A stretch of DNA of 5,107 nucleotides from Treponema sp. (GCA_031288815.1 JAITQR010000066.1:1-5107), one strand, 5' to 3'; counted from the first letter of the stretch, positions 1 through 5,012 are shown. The notes: generated from the letters alone by a model not told the origin. Made by a program: numbers and translations.

Positions 1-1
1 C

Positions 2-667
2 ACCAAATTTATCGGCGGCCACGGAACCTCCATCGGCGGGGTCATCGTGGACGGCGGCAAATTCGACTGGGCGGCGAACGACAAGTTCCCCGGCCTTTCC
101 CGGCCCAATTCCAGCTACCTCGGAATCGTCTTTACCGACGCGGTAAAGAACCTGGCCTATATCATCAAGGCCCGGACTACCCTCCTCAGGGACACCGGTT
201 CGGCCCTCTCCCCCTTCAACGCCTTCCTCTTCCTCCAGGGTCTTGAGACCCTGTCCCTCCGGGTGGAGCGCCACGTGGAAAACACCGTCAAAGTTGTTGA
301 TTTCCTCAAGTCCCATCCCCGGGTCGAGAAGGTGAATCATCCGGCTCTTCCGGAGCACCGGGATCACAAACTCTACGAAAAATACTTCCCCAAAGGCGGC
401 GCCTCCATCTTTACCTTCGAACTTAAGGGCGGCGCGGATGACGCCAAGAAGTTTACCGAAAAACTGGAGCTTTTCTCCCTCTTGGCAAATGTGGCGGACG
501 TGAAGTCCCTGGTGATACACCCCGCTTCCACTACCCATTCCCAGATGAGCGGGGACGAACTCCTGGAGTCGGGGATAAAGCCCAACACGATCCGGCTTTC
601 GGTCGGTACCGAACACATAGACGACATCATCGACGATCTGAAGGGCGGCTTTGACGCGGTAAAATGA
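2..667 (+). CDS. metY: O-acetylhomoserine sulfhydrylase (MetY family), C-terminal part, 5'-truncated by window edge
   Basis: This is a PLP-dependent Cys/Met-metabolism enzyme. The family makes homocysteine from O-acetylhomoserine and sulfide (or methionine with methanethiol) in the cytoplasm. The reading frame is open from base 2, so the gene starts outside the window; the GTG at 47 is an internal valine, not a start. The first visible residues are TKFIGGHGTSIGG. The family has S-x-T-K here, so the lysine at bases 5-7 should be the Schiff-base lysine that holds PLP. The rest (221 residues) is the C-terminal half: SRPNSSYLG, the LRDTGSALSPFNAFLFLQGLETLSLR stretch typical of MetY rather than cystathionine lyases, and the substrate-carboxylate region SLVIHPASTTHSQ. 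It ends in the usual LSVGTEHIDDIIDDL helix. No damage is visible. MetY is favoured over MetB/MetC by the GHGTSIGG and SALSPFNAF motifs; the exact sulfur donor cannot be decided. Confidence 0.93.
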   Translation, partial: TKFIGGHGTSIGGVIVDGGKFDWAANDKFPGLSRPNSSYLGIVFTDAVKNLAYIIKARTTLLRDTGSALSPFNAFLFLQGLETLSLRVERHVENTVKVVDFLKSHPRVEKVNHPALPEHRDHKLYEKYFPKGGASIFTFELKGGADDAKKFTEKLELFSLLANVADVKSLVIHPASTTHSQMSGDELLESGIKPNTIRLSVGTEHIDDIIDDLKGGFDAVK

Positions 668-708
668 GCCGGTTTCAAGATCCTTGTCCCCGAAACCCCT
701 AATAGCCG

Positions 709-794
709 GGGCGGCATCGAAACCCGGCGTTTTGATGCCGCCGGGAAGGGTTTCCGCGTTTGTTGTCCCGGTTTCCCGCCGCCCGCTTTTTTTT
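709..794 (+). terminator. Probable metY terminator: GC-rich alternative hairpins followed by T8
   Basis: The gap after the metY stop holds several mutually exclusive GC-rich stems, then eight T residues at 787-794. A 9-bp stem pairs 710-718 with 734-742 (loop 719-733). A second pairs 742-750 with 767-778 with a 3-nt bulge. A long-range stem pairs gggcggc (709-715) with gccgccc (778-784), ending 2 nt before the T tract. The last is best placed to act as an intrinsic terminator, but its loop is large. The T tract also occupies the -35 position of the next gene's promoter. Confidence 0.5.
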
Positions 795-806
795 CTGTTC
801 CGGATA

Positions 807-815
807 TGGTATACT
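807..815 (+). promoter_or_regulatory. Extended -10 promoter of the NYN-cold-shock gene, next to its ATG
   Basis: TGGTATACT matches the extended -10 pattern TGnTATAAT with one mismatch. The hexamer TATACT (810-815) lies 8 nt before the ATG at 824. The region 17 nt upstream is only a T run (787-792), a weak -35, but extended -10 promoters tolerate that. Transcription would start at about 821-824, leaving little or no leader. No Shine-Dalgarno sequence is visible before the ATG. Confidence 0.55.
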
Positions 816-823
816 GATTTATT

Positions 824-1780
824 ATGAATAACAAACTTACCGATCTGGTGCGAATTGGAATTTTTTACGATGGTTATTACTTTTATAAAGTGAGCAACTA
901 CTACAAATATGAGCATCCCAAGAGGTCGCGGATAAGCATTTCCGGGCTCCACAATTTTATCAGGGGCGAGGCGGCGAAGATATCCGGGACGGATTTTAAA
1001 CAGTGCCAAATTGTGGACGCCCATTACTTCCGGGGAAGATCTTCCGCCAAGGGGGAGATGGAGAAAAAAATACAAAGCGAACGGATATTCGAGGATATTC
1101 TGATGCGGGAGAATATTGTTACCCATTACCTGCCCCTGAGGGTGGGCCCGGACAATATGCTGCAGGAAAAAGGCATAGATGTGTGGCTTGCCCTGGAAGC
1201 CTACGAAATGAGCATATACAAAAAGTTTGACATTATCGCCCTGGTGGTCTGCGACGGGGACTATGTACCCCTGGTGCGGAAACTCAACACCCTGGGGGCC
1301 CATGTAATGCTGATCAGCTGGGAATTCGACTATTACAACGAAAACGGGAGAATCGAAAGCACCCGTACTTCCCGCCAGCTTTTGGAGGAAGTGTACCATC
1401 CGGTCCTCATGGGAAAGATTATCGACGGGGACTATCAGGACGAATTTACCAACAACCTGTTCGTTGTGGAGCGGGAAAGCAGCTTCCCTGTGGGCGATGA
1501 TGCCAACCTCAAACCCATCTCGGAAGCCGAGTTCCAGCCGGCGAGTTTTGAAAACGAGTCTCTTGTCTCCACAATCCTGAACGTCAAAGAAGGTTACGGC
1601 TTTATTGAAGACCGGGCGGTGAACAACGTGTTTTTTCACTACAGTACGGTGGAAAACGCGGACTTCAACGATCTAAAGCCCGGTATGCAGGTTCGTTATT
1701 ACCGGGAAGAGGACGAGGAGCAGTCCAAGTGCATGGCGGCCCCCCGTTTCCGGGCGACCAAGGTTATTGTTCTGGACTAG
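824..1780 (+). CDS. NYN-domain (PIN-like) putative ribonuclease with C-terminal cold-shock domain
   Basis: The protein has 318 residues and two parts. Residues about 8-195 resemble a NYN domain (LabA/DUF88 type), a PIN-like metal-dependent nuclease fold. Strand 1 carries IGIFYDGYY with D16, the middle carries EKGIDVWLALEA with K116 and D119, and CDGDYVPLVRKL carries D144 and D146; these are the acidic positions expected to bind metal. After a linker (about 200-245), residues 247-318 resemble a cold-shock/OB domain: KEGYGFI (255-261) fits RNP1 and NNVFFHYS (267-274) fits RNP2. Known domain functions suggest an RNase guided by its own nucleic-acid-binding module; the target is unknown. The ATG is fixed by domain content, because the first NYN strand begins near residue 9. 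It has no visible Shine-Dalgarno and sits just after an extended -10 element. It is monocistronic by position and convergent with the HD-HAD operon. Domain calls come from motifs only. Confidence 0.85.
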   Translation: MNNKLTDLVRIGIFYDGYYFYKVSNYYKYEHPKRSRISISGLHNFIRGEAAKISGTDFKQCQIVDAHYFRGRSSAKGEMEKKIQSERIFEDILMRENIVTHYLPLRVGPDNMLQEKGIDVWLALEAYEMSIYKKFDIIALVVCDGDYVPLVRKLNTLGAHVMLISWEFDYYNENGRIESTRTSRQLLEEVYHPVLMGKIIDGDYQDEFTNNLFVVERESSFPVGDDANLKPISEAEFQPASFENESLVSTILNVKEGYGFIEDRAVNNVFFHYSTVENADFNDLKPGMQVRYYREEDEEQSKCMAAPRFRATKVIVLD

Positions 1781-1817
1781 TACCTTGATTAGCCTAAAAG
1801 ACATACTTTGAAATTTT

Positions 1818-1910
1818 ACCACCAAGGCCGAAGGCCAGGCGAAAAGGCGCACAAAGGAAGGATATGATTAAAAACCAGGCCCTTCGTGTACCTTTGTGCG
1901 CCTTCGTGGT
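1818..1910. repeat. Inverted array of 10-bp repeats (consensus about nnCACnAAGG)
   Basis: Four 10-mers tile the left arm on the plus strand: accaccaagg (1818-1827), ccgaaggcca (1828-1837, divergent), ggcgaaaagg (1838-1847) and cgcacaaagg (1848-1857). Three tile the right arm in the opposite orientation, read on the minus strand: accacgaagg (1910-1901), cgcacaaagg (1900-1891) and tacacgaagg (1890-1881). Similar CACGAAGG-rich repeats occur as dispersed elements in many bacterial genomes (general recollection, not a search). The inversion makes the array fold on itself. Confidence 0.8.
1844..1904. terminator. 14-bp perfect stem between convergent genes, possible bidirectional terminator
   Basis: aaggcgcacaaagg (1844-1857) is perfectly complementary to cctttgtgcgcctt (1891-1904), giving a 14-bp stem with a 33-nt loop. 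It sits between the ends of two converging genes. No clean T tract follows on either strand, so termination is inferred from position and stem strength. It could instead only protect mRNA 3' ends. Confidence 0.4.
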
Positions 1911-1967
1911 TAATATTCTTCATTTCTGGTTTTTCTCTTACCAGACTGCTTAGTTCAATCAGGGCTC

Positions 1968-2657
1968 CTAGCAAAGCGCTTCCGGCTTAATCGCCGAAAG
2001 ATCCTTTGCCACCAGGTCCGCTCCCCTGCCCCGGATCGCCTCTTCGGTAGTGGTGGTCAGGAGTCCCAGGCAGCGCATACCCGCCGCCTTGGCGGCTTCT
2101 ACCCCGCTTACCGAGTCTTCCACCACCCAGCAGGATTCGGGTGGGACGCCGATACGTTTGGCCGCCTCAAGGAACAGATCCGGGAAGGGTTTGCGCCGCT
2201 CCACCTCCAGGCCGTTTACCGTGGCGTGAAAGCCTTCCGCAAGGCCCACGGCTTCCAGGTTCGCCATCATCTTGATGTAATCCGTGCTGGTGGCCACGGC
2301 GATCTTGAGACCCAGATCCGCGGCGGCCCTTACAAATTCCACCGCCCCGGGCATGGCCTTAAGCGCGCCTTTGGGGGAGCCGCCCTTTACCAGTTCCCCG
2401 TAGATGGCGTAGGTGCGGGCCTTGTCCCGTTCAATCTCGAAATCCCCGATGCCGTACTTTGCCGCCACGCCGCCCAGATACCGGTTTTCCCCCATGCCGA
2501 TAAATTCGGCAAAGTCCTCGTGCTGTACCTCCACCCGGTAGGTTTCCCGGAACATGAGCCGGGCCGCCTCGGCGATAAACCATTCGGAATCGGTCAAAAC
2601 CCCGTCCATGTCGAAGATAAGGCCCCTGGTCTCAGGCCACGTAGTATTAGCGCTCAT
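1968..2657 (-). CDS. HAD-superfamily phosphatase/phosphomutase, beta-phosphoglucomutase-like (subfamily IA)
   Basis: The protein has 229 residues, the usual size for this family, which hydrolyses or transfers phosphate on small cytoplasmic metabolites, mostly sugar phosphates. All four HAD motifs are visible. Motif I is FDMDGVLTDSE with nucleophile D16 and acid/base D18. Motif II is VATSTD (T123/S124). Motif III is RRKPFPDLF with K156. Motif IV is VVEDSVSGVEAAKAAGM with E180 and D181 binding Mg2+. Residues about 24-95 are the helical C1 cap. The start is supported by AAAGAGG (2669-2663), 5 nt before the ATG. The ATG overlaps the TGA of the upstream HD gene (ATGA, 2657-2654), so the two genes are very likely co-transcribed and translationally coupled. 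Substrate is not predictable: beta-phosphoglucomutase, 2-deoxyglucose-6-phosphatase and phosphoglycolate phosphatase share this pattern. Confidence 0.92.
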   Translation of the reverse strand: MSANTTWPETRGLIFDMDGVLTDSEWFIAEAARLMFRETYRVEVQHEDFAEFIGMGENRYLGGVAAKYGIGDFEIERDKARTYAIYGELVKGGSPKGALKAMPGAVEFVRAAADLGLKIAVATSTDYIKMMANLEAVGLAEGFHATVNGLEVERRKPFPDLFLEAAKRIGVPPESCWVVEDSVSGVEAAKAAGMRCLGLLTTTTEEAIRGRGADLVAKDLSAIKPEALC

Positions 2658-3523
2658 AGGTACCTCTTTGGTCCGCCCTCGTTAACCTGGGCGTAAAGTT
2701 CGATATAAACCCTCGCGGTGCTGGCGGCGATTTTCTGGAGCAGTACTTCCTCTATCTGGAAAAGCCCCACCTCGCTGGACATGGAAACGTCAATGCGGAT
2801 AGGTTTTTCCGTCCCTTTTCCGATCCGCACCTCTTCTATCGAGTTGGCGGAGTACTTGTGGATGTCCCCCACCTTGGGATGTTCCGCGAGGGCCATGGGA
2901 ATCCGCGCCCGGCCCTTCTGCATGTCGCAGCCGTCCGCCACCAGTATCACCCCCGCTTCCAGGGAATGGATGATCCGGTTCCCCATGTGGCCGCTGATAC
3001 CCTCCAGGGCCAGGGAGCGGATGATAACCCGTTTCTCGACAGCCTTGGGGAAAACCTTGCCCAGCAGCCGGTCAAGGATGGGGTAGGCCAGGTAGGAACT
3101 GTGGAGTTCGTGATCCTGCCGGCCGACAGACATGCCGATGTCGTGGAGTATAGCCGCCAGGAGAACGGCAATAACACTGTCCTCAAAGGAGCCGCACTCC
3201 TCTTTTTCAAGACTGGTCTTTATCCCCGCGTCCCGGAGCAGGCCCATCATGATCAGGGAGTTCAGGGCCACGGTACGCATGTGTACCGGGCAGTGATCGT
3301 TGTAGTTTAAGCGTTTGATGGAAACGGTGTTGGCGTATTCCTGCAAAGCCTGAATCTCATCATCATGGAGCAGCAGTTTCGCTATTGCCAAAGCCGCGCC
3401 TTGCCCGGCGGCTGAAGTCTGCCCGGCCGCCGGACTTTGGCCGGCGCTTGTTCCGGAAGAGAGCAGGGCGCTTAATCGCCCGGTAATTTTACTGTCCAGG
3501 GCGATTTCTTTTTGGGATCTCAT
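2654..3523 (-). CDS. HD-domain metal-dependent phosphohydrolase
   Basis: The protein has 289 residues and is predicted cytoplasmic (no signal peptide or membrane segment). The HD signature is spread over residues about 77-200: H81 (DHCPVHMRTV), the H127-D128 pair in AAILHDIGMSVG, H138/H141 in DHELHSSYLA, H179 in ISGHMG and a closing Asp, D197 or D200, in VADGCDMQ. These would bind one or two divalent metals and cleave a phosphomonoester or phosphodiester, often of nucleotides. Residues about 210-285 form a conserved-looking C-terminal alpha/beta extension (EEVRIGKGTEKPIRIDVSMS) that I cannot name. Residues 25-41 are a low-complexity Ala-Gly-Gln repeat linker. It is the first gene of an operon with the HAD phosphatase. 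The ATG has no Shine-Dalgarno and directly follows a -10-like TATACA. Substrate is unknown. Confidence 0.88.
   Translation of the reverse strand: MRSQKEIALDSKITGRLSALLSSGTSAGQSPAAGQTSAAGQGAALAIAKLLLHDDEIQALQEYANTVSIKRLNYNDHCPVHMRTVALNSLIMMGLLRDAGIKTSLEKEECGSFEDSVIAVLLAAILHDIGMSVGRQDHELHSSYLAYPILDRLLGKVFPKAVEKRVIIRSLALEGISGHMGNRIIHSLEAGVILVADGCDMQKGRARIPMALAEHPKVGDIHKYSANSIEEVRIGKGTEKPIRIDVSMSSEVGLFQIEEVLLQKIAASTARVYIELYAQVNEGGPKRYL
2663..2669 (-). promoter_or_regulatory. Shine-Dalgarno of the HAD gene, inside the end of the HD gene
   Basis: AAAGAGG on the minus strand lies 5 nt before the ATG at 2657 and within the last codons of the upstream gene. It is the only convincing ribosome binding site before any start codon in this window. 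It fixes the HAD start and supports translation from an internal position on a two-gene message. Confidence 0.7.
3401..3451 (-). repeat. In-frame hexapeptide-like repeat (T/S-x-A-A-G-Q) in the HD protein N-terminus
   Basis: Residues 25-41 read TSAGQ, SPAAGQ, TSAAGQ, three copies of a 5-6 residue Ala-Gly-Gln unit encoded by GC-rich, roughly 18-bp DNA repeats. It lies before the HD fold and is probably a flexible linker. The copy number could vary by slippage. Confidence 0.65.
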
Positions 3524-3529
3524 TTTTTT

Positions 3530-3535
3530 TGTATA
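3530..3535 (-). promoter_or_regulatory. -10-like hexamer TATACA just upstream of the HD gene ATG
   Basis: On the minus strand TATACA (3535-3530) is followed by six A residues and then the ATG at 3523, so the expected +1 is the A of the start codon. A possible -35 is TTGCGG (3560-3555), with a long 19-nt spacer. The AGGAG-like sequence at 3543-3539 is 15 nt from the ATG, too far for a normal ribosome binding site. Confidence 0.45.
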
Positions 3536-3582
3536 GTGCTCCTAAATAAGGTTCCCGCAAAACACCGGCCTTGCGGCTTCCT

Positions 3583-3615
3583 AAAAAAACCCGTAACCCT
3601 TGATACCCTTACGGG
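3583..3615 (-). terminator. Intrinsic-terminator-like hairpin with T7 upstream of the HD gene
   Basis: Read on the minus strand, CCCGTAA (3615-3609) pairs with TTACGGG (3596-3590) around a 12-nt loop, then runs into seven T residues (3589-3583). That is the layout of a Rho-independent terminator. It would stop minus-strand transcription entering the HD gene from the right. No minus-strand gene lies to its right in the window, so it either blocks antisense transcripts from the vWA gene or attenuates a longer HD leader. Confidence 0.5.
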
Positions 3616-3642
3616 CAGGCGATCCGGAGAAACCGCGGCGGA

Positions 3643-3670
3643 TGCCGGAAATTCCCCGGAATCGCCGGCA
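3643..3670. repeat. Two-tier hairpin in the divergent intergenic region
   Basis: tgccgg (3643-3648) pairs with ccggca (3665-3670). Inside it, across a 2x2 internal loop, attcc (3651-3655) pairs with ggaat (3658-3662). No T tract follows on either strand, so a terminator is unlikely. Its function is unknown. Confidence 0.5.
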
Positions 3671-3678
3671 GATCCGGG

Positions 3679-3809
3679 CCGCTTTCAAAACCCGGACCGG
3701 CTTTGAAAACGCCTTACCCGCCCATACATAGGCCCATTATGGGCAAATTGCTTTAGAAAATAACCAAGCTTCCCTAAATATACTCAAAACACAGCCTTTT
3801 TGAAAGCGG
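3679..3809. repeat. Separated 12-bp inverted repeat ccgctttcaaaa / ttttgaaagcgg
   Basis: ccgctttcaaaa (3679-3690) is the exact reverse complement of ttttgaaagcgg (3798-3809). A further TTTGAAA lies at 3702-3708 and forms a local inverted repeat with 3683-3689. The right arm overlaps the candidate -35 region of the vWA promoter, so the copies could be sites for a regulator. This is inference from placement. Confidence 0.45.
3732..3744. promoter_or_regulatory. 13-bp perfect palindrome gcccattatgggc, possible operator
   Basis: GCCCAT-T-ATGGGC is a perfect odd palindrome about 90 nt upstream of the vWA start and about 210 nt upstream of the HD start. Its size fits a dimeric repressor site. No T tract follows, so a terminator is unlikely. 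Confidence 0.3.
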
Positions 3810-3819
3810 GGGGCCGTCC

Positions 3820-3825
3820 GATAAT
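3820..3825 (+). promoter_or_regulatory. -10-like GATAAT just upstream of the vWA gene ATG
   Basis: GATAAT ends 5 nt before the ATG at 3831. TTTTTG (3797-3802) lies 17 nt upstream as a weak -35; the better TTGAAA (3800-3805) would leave only 14 nt. No Shine-Dalgarno is at normal distance: the G6 run (3808-3813) is 17 nt from the ATG. Confidence 0.4.
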
Positions 3826-3830
3826 GAAAC

Positions 3831-4946
3831 ATGATCAGGAAATGTTTGCTCTTTGCCCTGGTACTGATCTGTCTCGGCATGGACGGACTTTTTGCCCAGG
3901 ATCTGTCGATAAGTACCGGGGATATACGGATAGAACAGCGGGTAGACGGCGGTTTTCACCTCTTTATCCGAAAAAAATCCGATATTGCCTCGGTACTTCT
4001 GGCCGAATCCACCCGGGACCCCACGTTCCGGGAAGACAGCTACGCCTACCGTGCCGCCGAGTGGAACGGGATAAACGGCGACGAGACGAGGATTATCGAC
4101 GGGGAGCCCATCCCCCGGGAACGGAAGATATGGTCCATTATCGACTCCAGCCCGGAAAACCATCCCGAACTGGGCCCGGCTTTTCATCTCTACATTCCCT
4201 ATATTATTTTTTACGGCTACGAGAATACCCGTCATGGCGAGGTCTATGTGATAGACGGAACCTATTTCAACCTCCGCGCCTTTTCCCTGGCCTACGGCGA
4301 TTACCGGGGGAGCTACCGGGATAACCCCTATATCCTCCGGGTAACCCAGAAGCCCCTGGCAGGCCCACCCGAGGGGAACTACATGAAGGACACGGAAGAC
4401 GCCTTCAAAGAGATAGCCAAAGGCGGCAAGGGGGAATTCGTCTATTCAACCGGGCCGGCGGATCTGGTGGAAAAGATAAAAGGGGTGCTGGAAGCGGAAA
4501 AGGGCGGAAAGGTGGATCTGGTACTCTGCCTGGATACTACCAGCAGCATGAAAGACGACATCGACTCGGTTCGCAAGGCCCTTATCCCCATGCTGGAGGG
4601 AATTATCCGGGAATTTTCGTCCTTCCGGATCGGCATGGTACTCTACAAGGACTACTACGACGAGTATCTTACCCGGACTATTCCCTTTACCTCGGACTTT
4701 TCGGTGTTCCAGCGGAATCTGAACAACATCCGTGTCGGAGGCGGTAGGGACATCCCCGAGGCGGTCTACGAGGCTCTCCACGAGGGGGCCGTCAAATTCC
4801 CCTGGGCCGCGGAAAGCCGCCTGATAGTCCTGATAGGCGACGCGCCGCCCCACCCGCGCCAGCGGGGCAAGATATCGAAAGAAATGGTGTCCCAGGCGGT
4901 GGAGGAAAAAGGGCTGAAGGTTAACGCGATTATTCTGCCCCAGTAG
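3831..4946 (+). CDS. Secreted von Willebrand factor A (MIDAS) domain protein, possibly circularly permuted
   Basis: The protein has 371 residues. Residues 1-22 are a signal peptide (IRK, a hydrophobic core, then GLFA before Q23), suggesting Sec export to the periplasm or surface. The Cys at 14 lacks a good lipobox. Residues about 23-180 are a Tyr-rich, probably beta-rich region I do not recognise. From residue 228 a vWA fold is clear: VDLVLCLDTTSSM holds the MIDAS D235-x-T237-x-S239 (a variant of DxSxS), FRIGMVLYKD is the next strand, GGGRDIPEAVYEAL holds D307, and RLIVLIGDAPPH holds D337. The protein stops right after the strand KVNAIILPQ. Residues 190-219 (AFKEIAKGGKGEFVYSTGPA then DLVEKIKGVL) resemble the helix-strand-helix that normally ends a vWA domain. 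Such domains bind protein ligands through a divalent metal; the partner is unknown. The start is fixed by the signal peptide. Confidence 0.87.
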   Translation: MIRKCLLFALVLICLGMDGLFAQDLSISTGDIRIEQRVDGGFHLFIRKKSDIASVLLAESTRDPTFREDSYAYRAAEWNGINGDETRIIDGEPIPRERKIWSIIDSSPENHPELGPAFHLYIPYIIFYGYENTRHGEVYVIDGTYFNLRAFSLAYGDYRGSYRDNPYILRVTQKPLAGPPEGNYMKDTEDAFKEIAKGGKGEFVYSTGPADLVEKIKGVLEAEKGGKVDLVLCLDTTSSMKDDIDSVRKALIPMLEGIIREFSSFRIGMVLYKDYYDEYLTRTIPFTSDFSVFQRNLNNIRVGGGRDIPEAVYEALHEGAVKFPWAAESRLIVLIGDAPPHPRQRGKISKEMVSQAVEEKGLKVNAIILPQ

Positions 4947-4965
4947 CGCCGGGGGTTGCCATTTT

Positions 4966-4982
4966 ATTCGGAGCGAAGGGTT
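4966..4982 (+). repeat. 17-bp direct repeat, copy 1
   Basis: attcggagcgaagggtt occurs here and again, identical, at 5013-5029, with a period of 47 bp. Copy 1 starts 19 bp after the vWA stop codon. Confidence 0.85.
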
Positions 4983-4985
4983 AAT

Positions 4986-5007
4986 ACCCCGCCCTTCAGG
5001 GCGAGGT
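4986..5007. repeat. Small hairpin between the direct repeats
   Basis: CGCCCT (4990-4995) pairs with AGGGCG (4998-5003) around a 2-nt loop. The stem extends past one C/A mismatch with CC/GG and an A-T pair (4986-4988 with 5005-5007). Small GC-rich hairpins of this kind occur at ends of IS200/IS605 elements and in REP-like sequences. No T tract follows on the plus strand, so a terminator role for the vWA gene is weak. Confidence 0.6.
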
Positions 5008-5012
5008 TGTTG

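Larger units (their letters stand above)
1781..1967. other. Convergent intergenic region with structured repeats, no gene
   Basis: The stretch separates two convergent genes whose stop codons are both TAG. It carries no credible ORF. Its centre is an inverted array of 10-bp repeats. A small 6-bp hairpin (1925-1930 with 1940-1945, loop 1931-1939) lies on the side of the HAD gene. The outer edges form an imperfect inverted repeat. Confidence 0.7.
3524..3830. other. Divergent intergenic region, structured, no gene
   Basis: This 307-bp region separates the divergent HD-HAD operon and the vWA gene. I find no credible gene; a 64-codon TTG-start frame crossing its left part has no recognisable features. 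It holds a minus-strand terminator-like hairpin, a two-tier hairpin at 3643-3670, a 13-bp palindrome at 3732-3744 and a distant 12-bp inverted repeat. A second -10-like TATACT (3779-3784) could serve the vWA gene with a leader of about 40 nt. Confidence 0.6.

Noticed and set aside
47..49. GTG as the start of metY
   Set aside because: The conserved family sequence, including the PLP lysine, continues upstream in the same frame to base 2.
373..834. Minus-strand open frame of 153 codons across the end of metY
   Set aside because: It is antisense to the conserved metY C-terminus, has low-complexity composition and no recognisable domain, and runs through the terminator region.
2226..2696. Plus-strand open frame antisense to the HAD gene
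   Set aside because: The opposite strand carries all four HAD motifs; this frame has no motif and is a shadow of GC-rich codons.
2858..3310. Plus-strand open frame antisense to the HD gene
   Set aside because: The HD motifs on the minus strand are convincing, while this frame shows none and has His/Val/Gln-rich shadow composition.
3512..3706. 64-codon plus-strand frame in the divergent intergenic region
   Set aside because: It needs a TTG start, lacks a ribosome binding site, begins inside the HD gene and crosses several hairpins; no recognisable domain.
3808..3813. G6 run as Shine-Dalgarno of the vWA gene
   Set aside because: It lies 17 nt before the ATG, beyond normal spacing.
3870..3872. 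Cys14 of the vWA protein as a lipoprotein acylation site
   Set aside because: The preceding residues (V-L-I-C) lack the small residue needed before the Cys, and the hydrophobic core continues past it; cleavage after A22 fits better.
3800..4324. Plus-strand frame including the ATG at 3824, overlapping the start of the vWA gene
   Set aside because: It is out of frame with the vWA protein, which has a clear signal peptide from 3831; this frame is Arg/Pro/Gly-rich and featureless.
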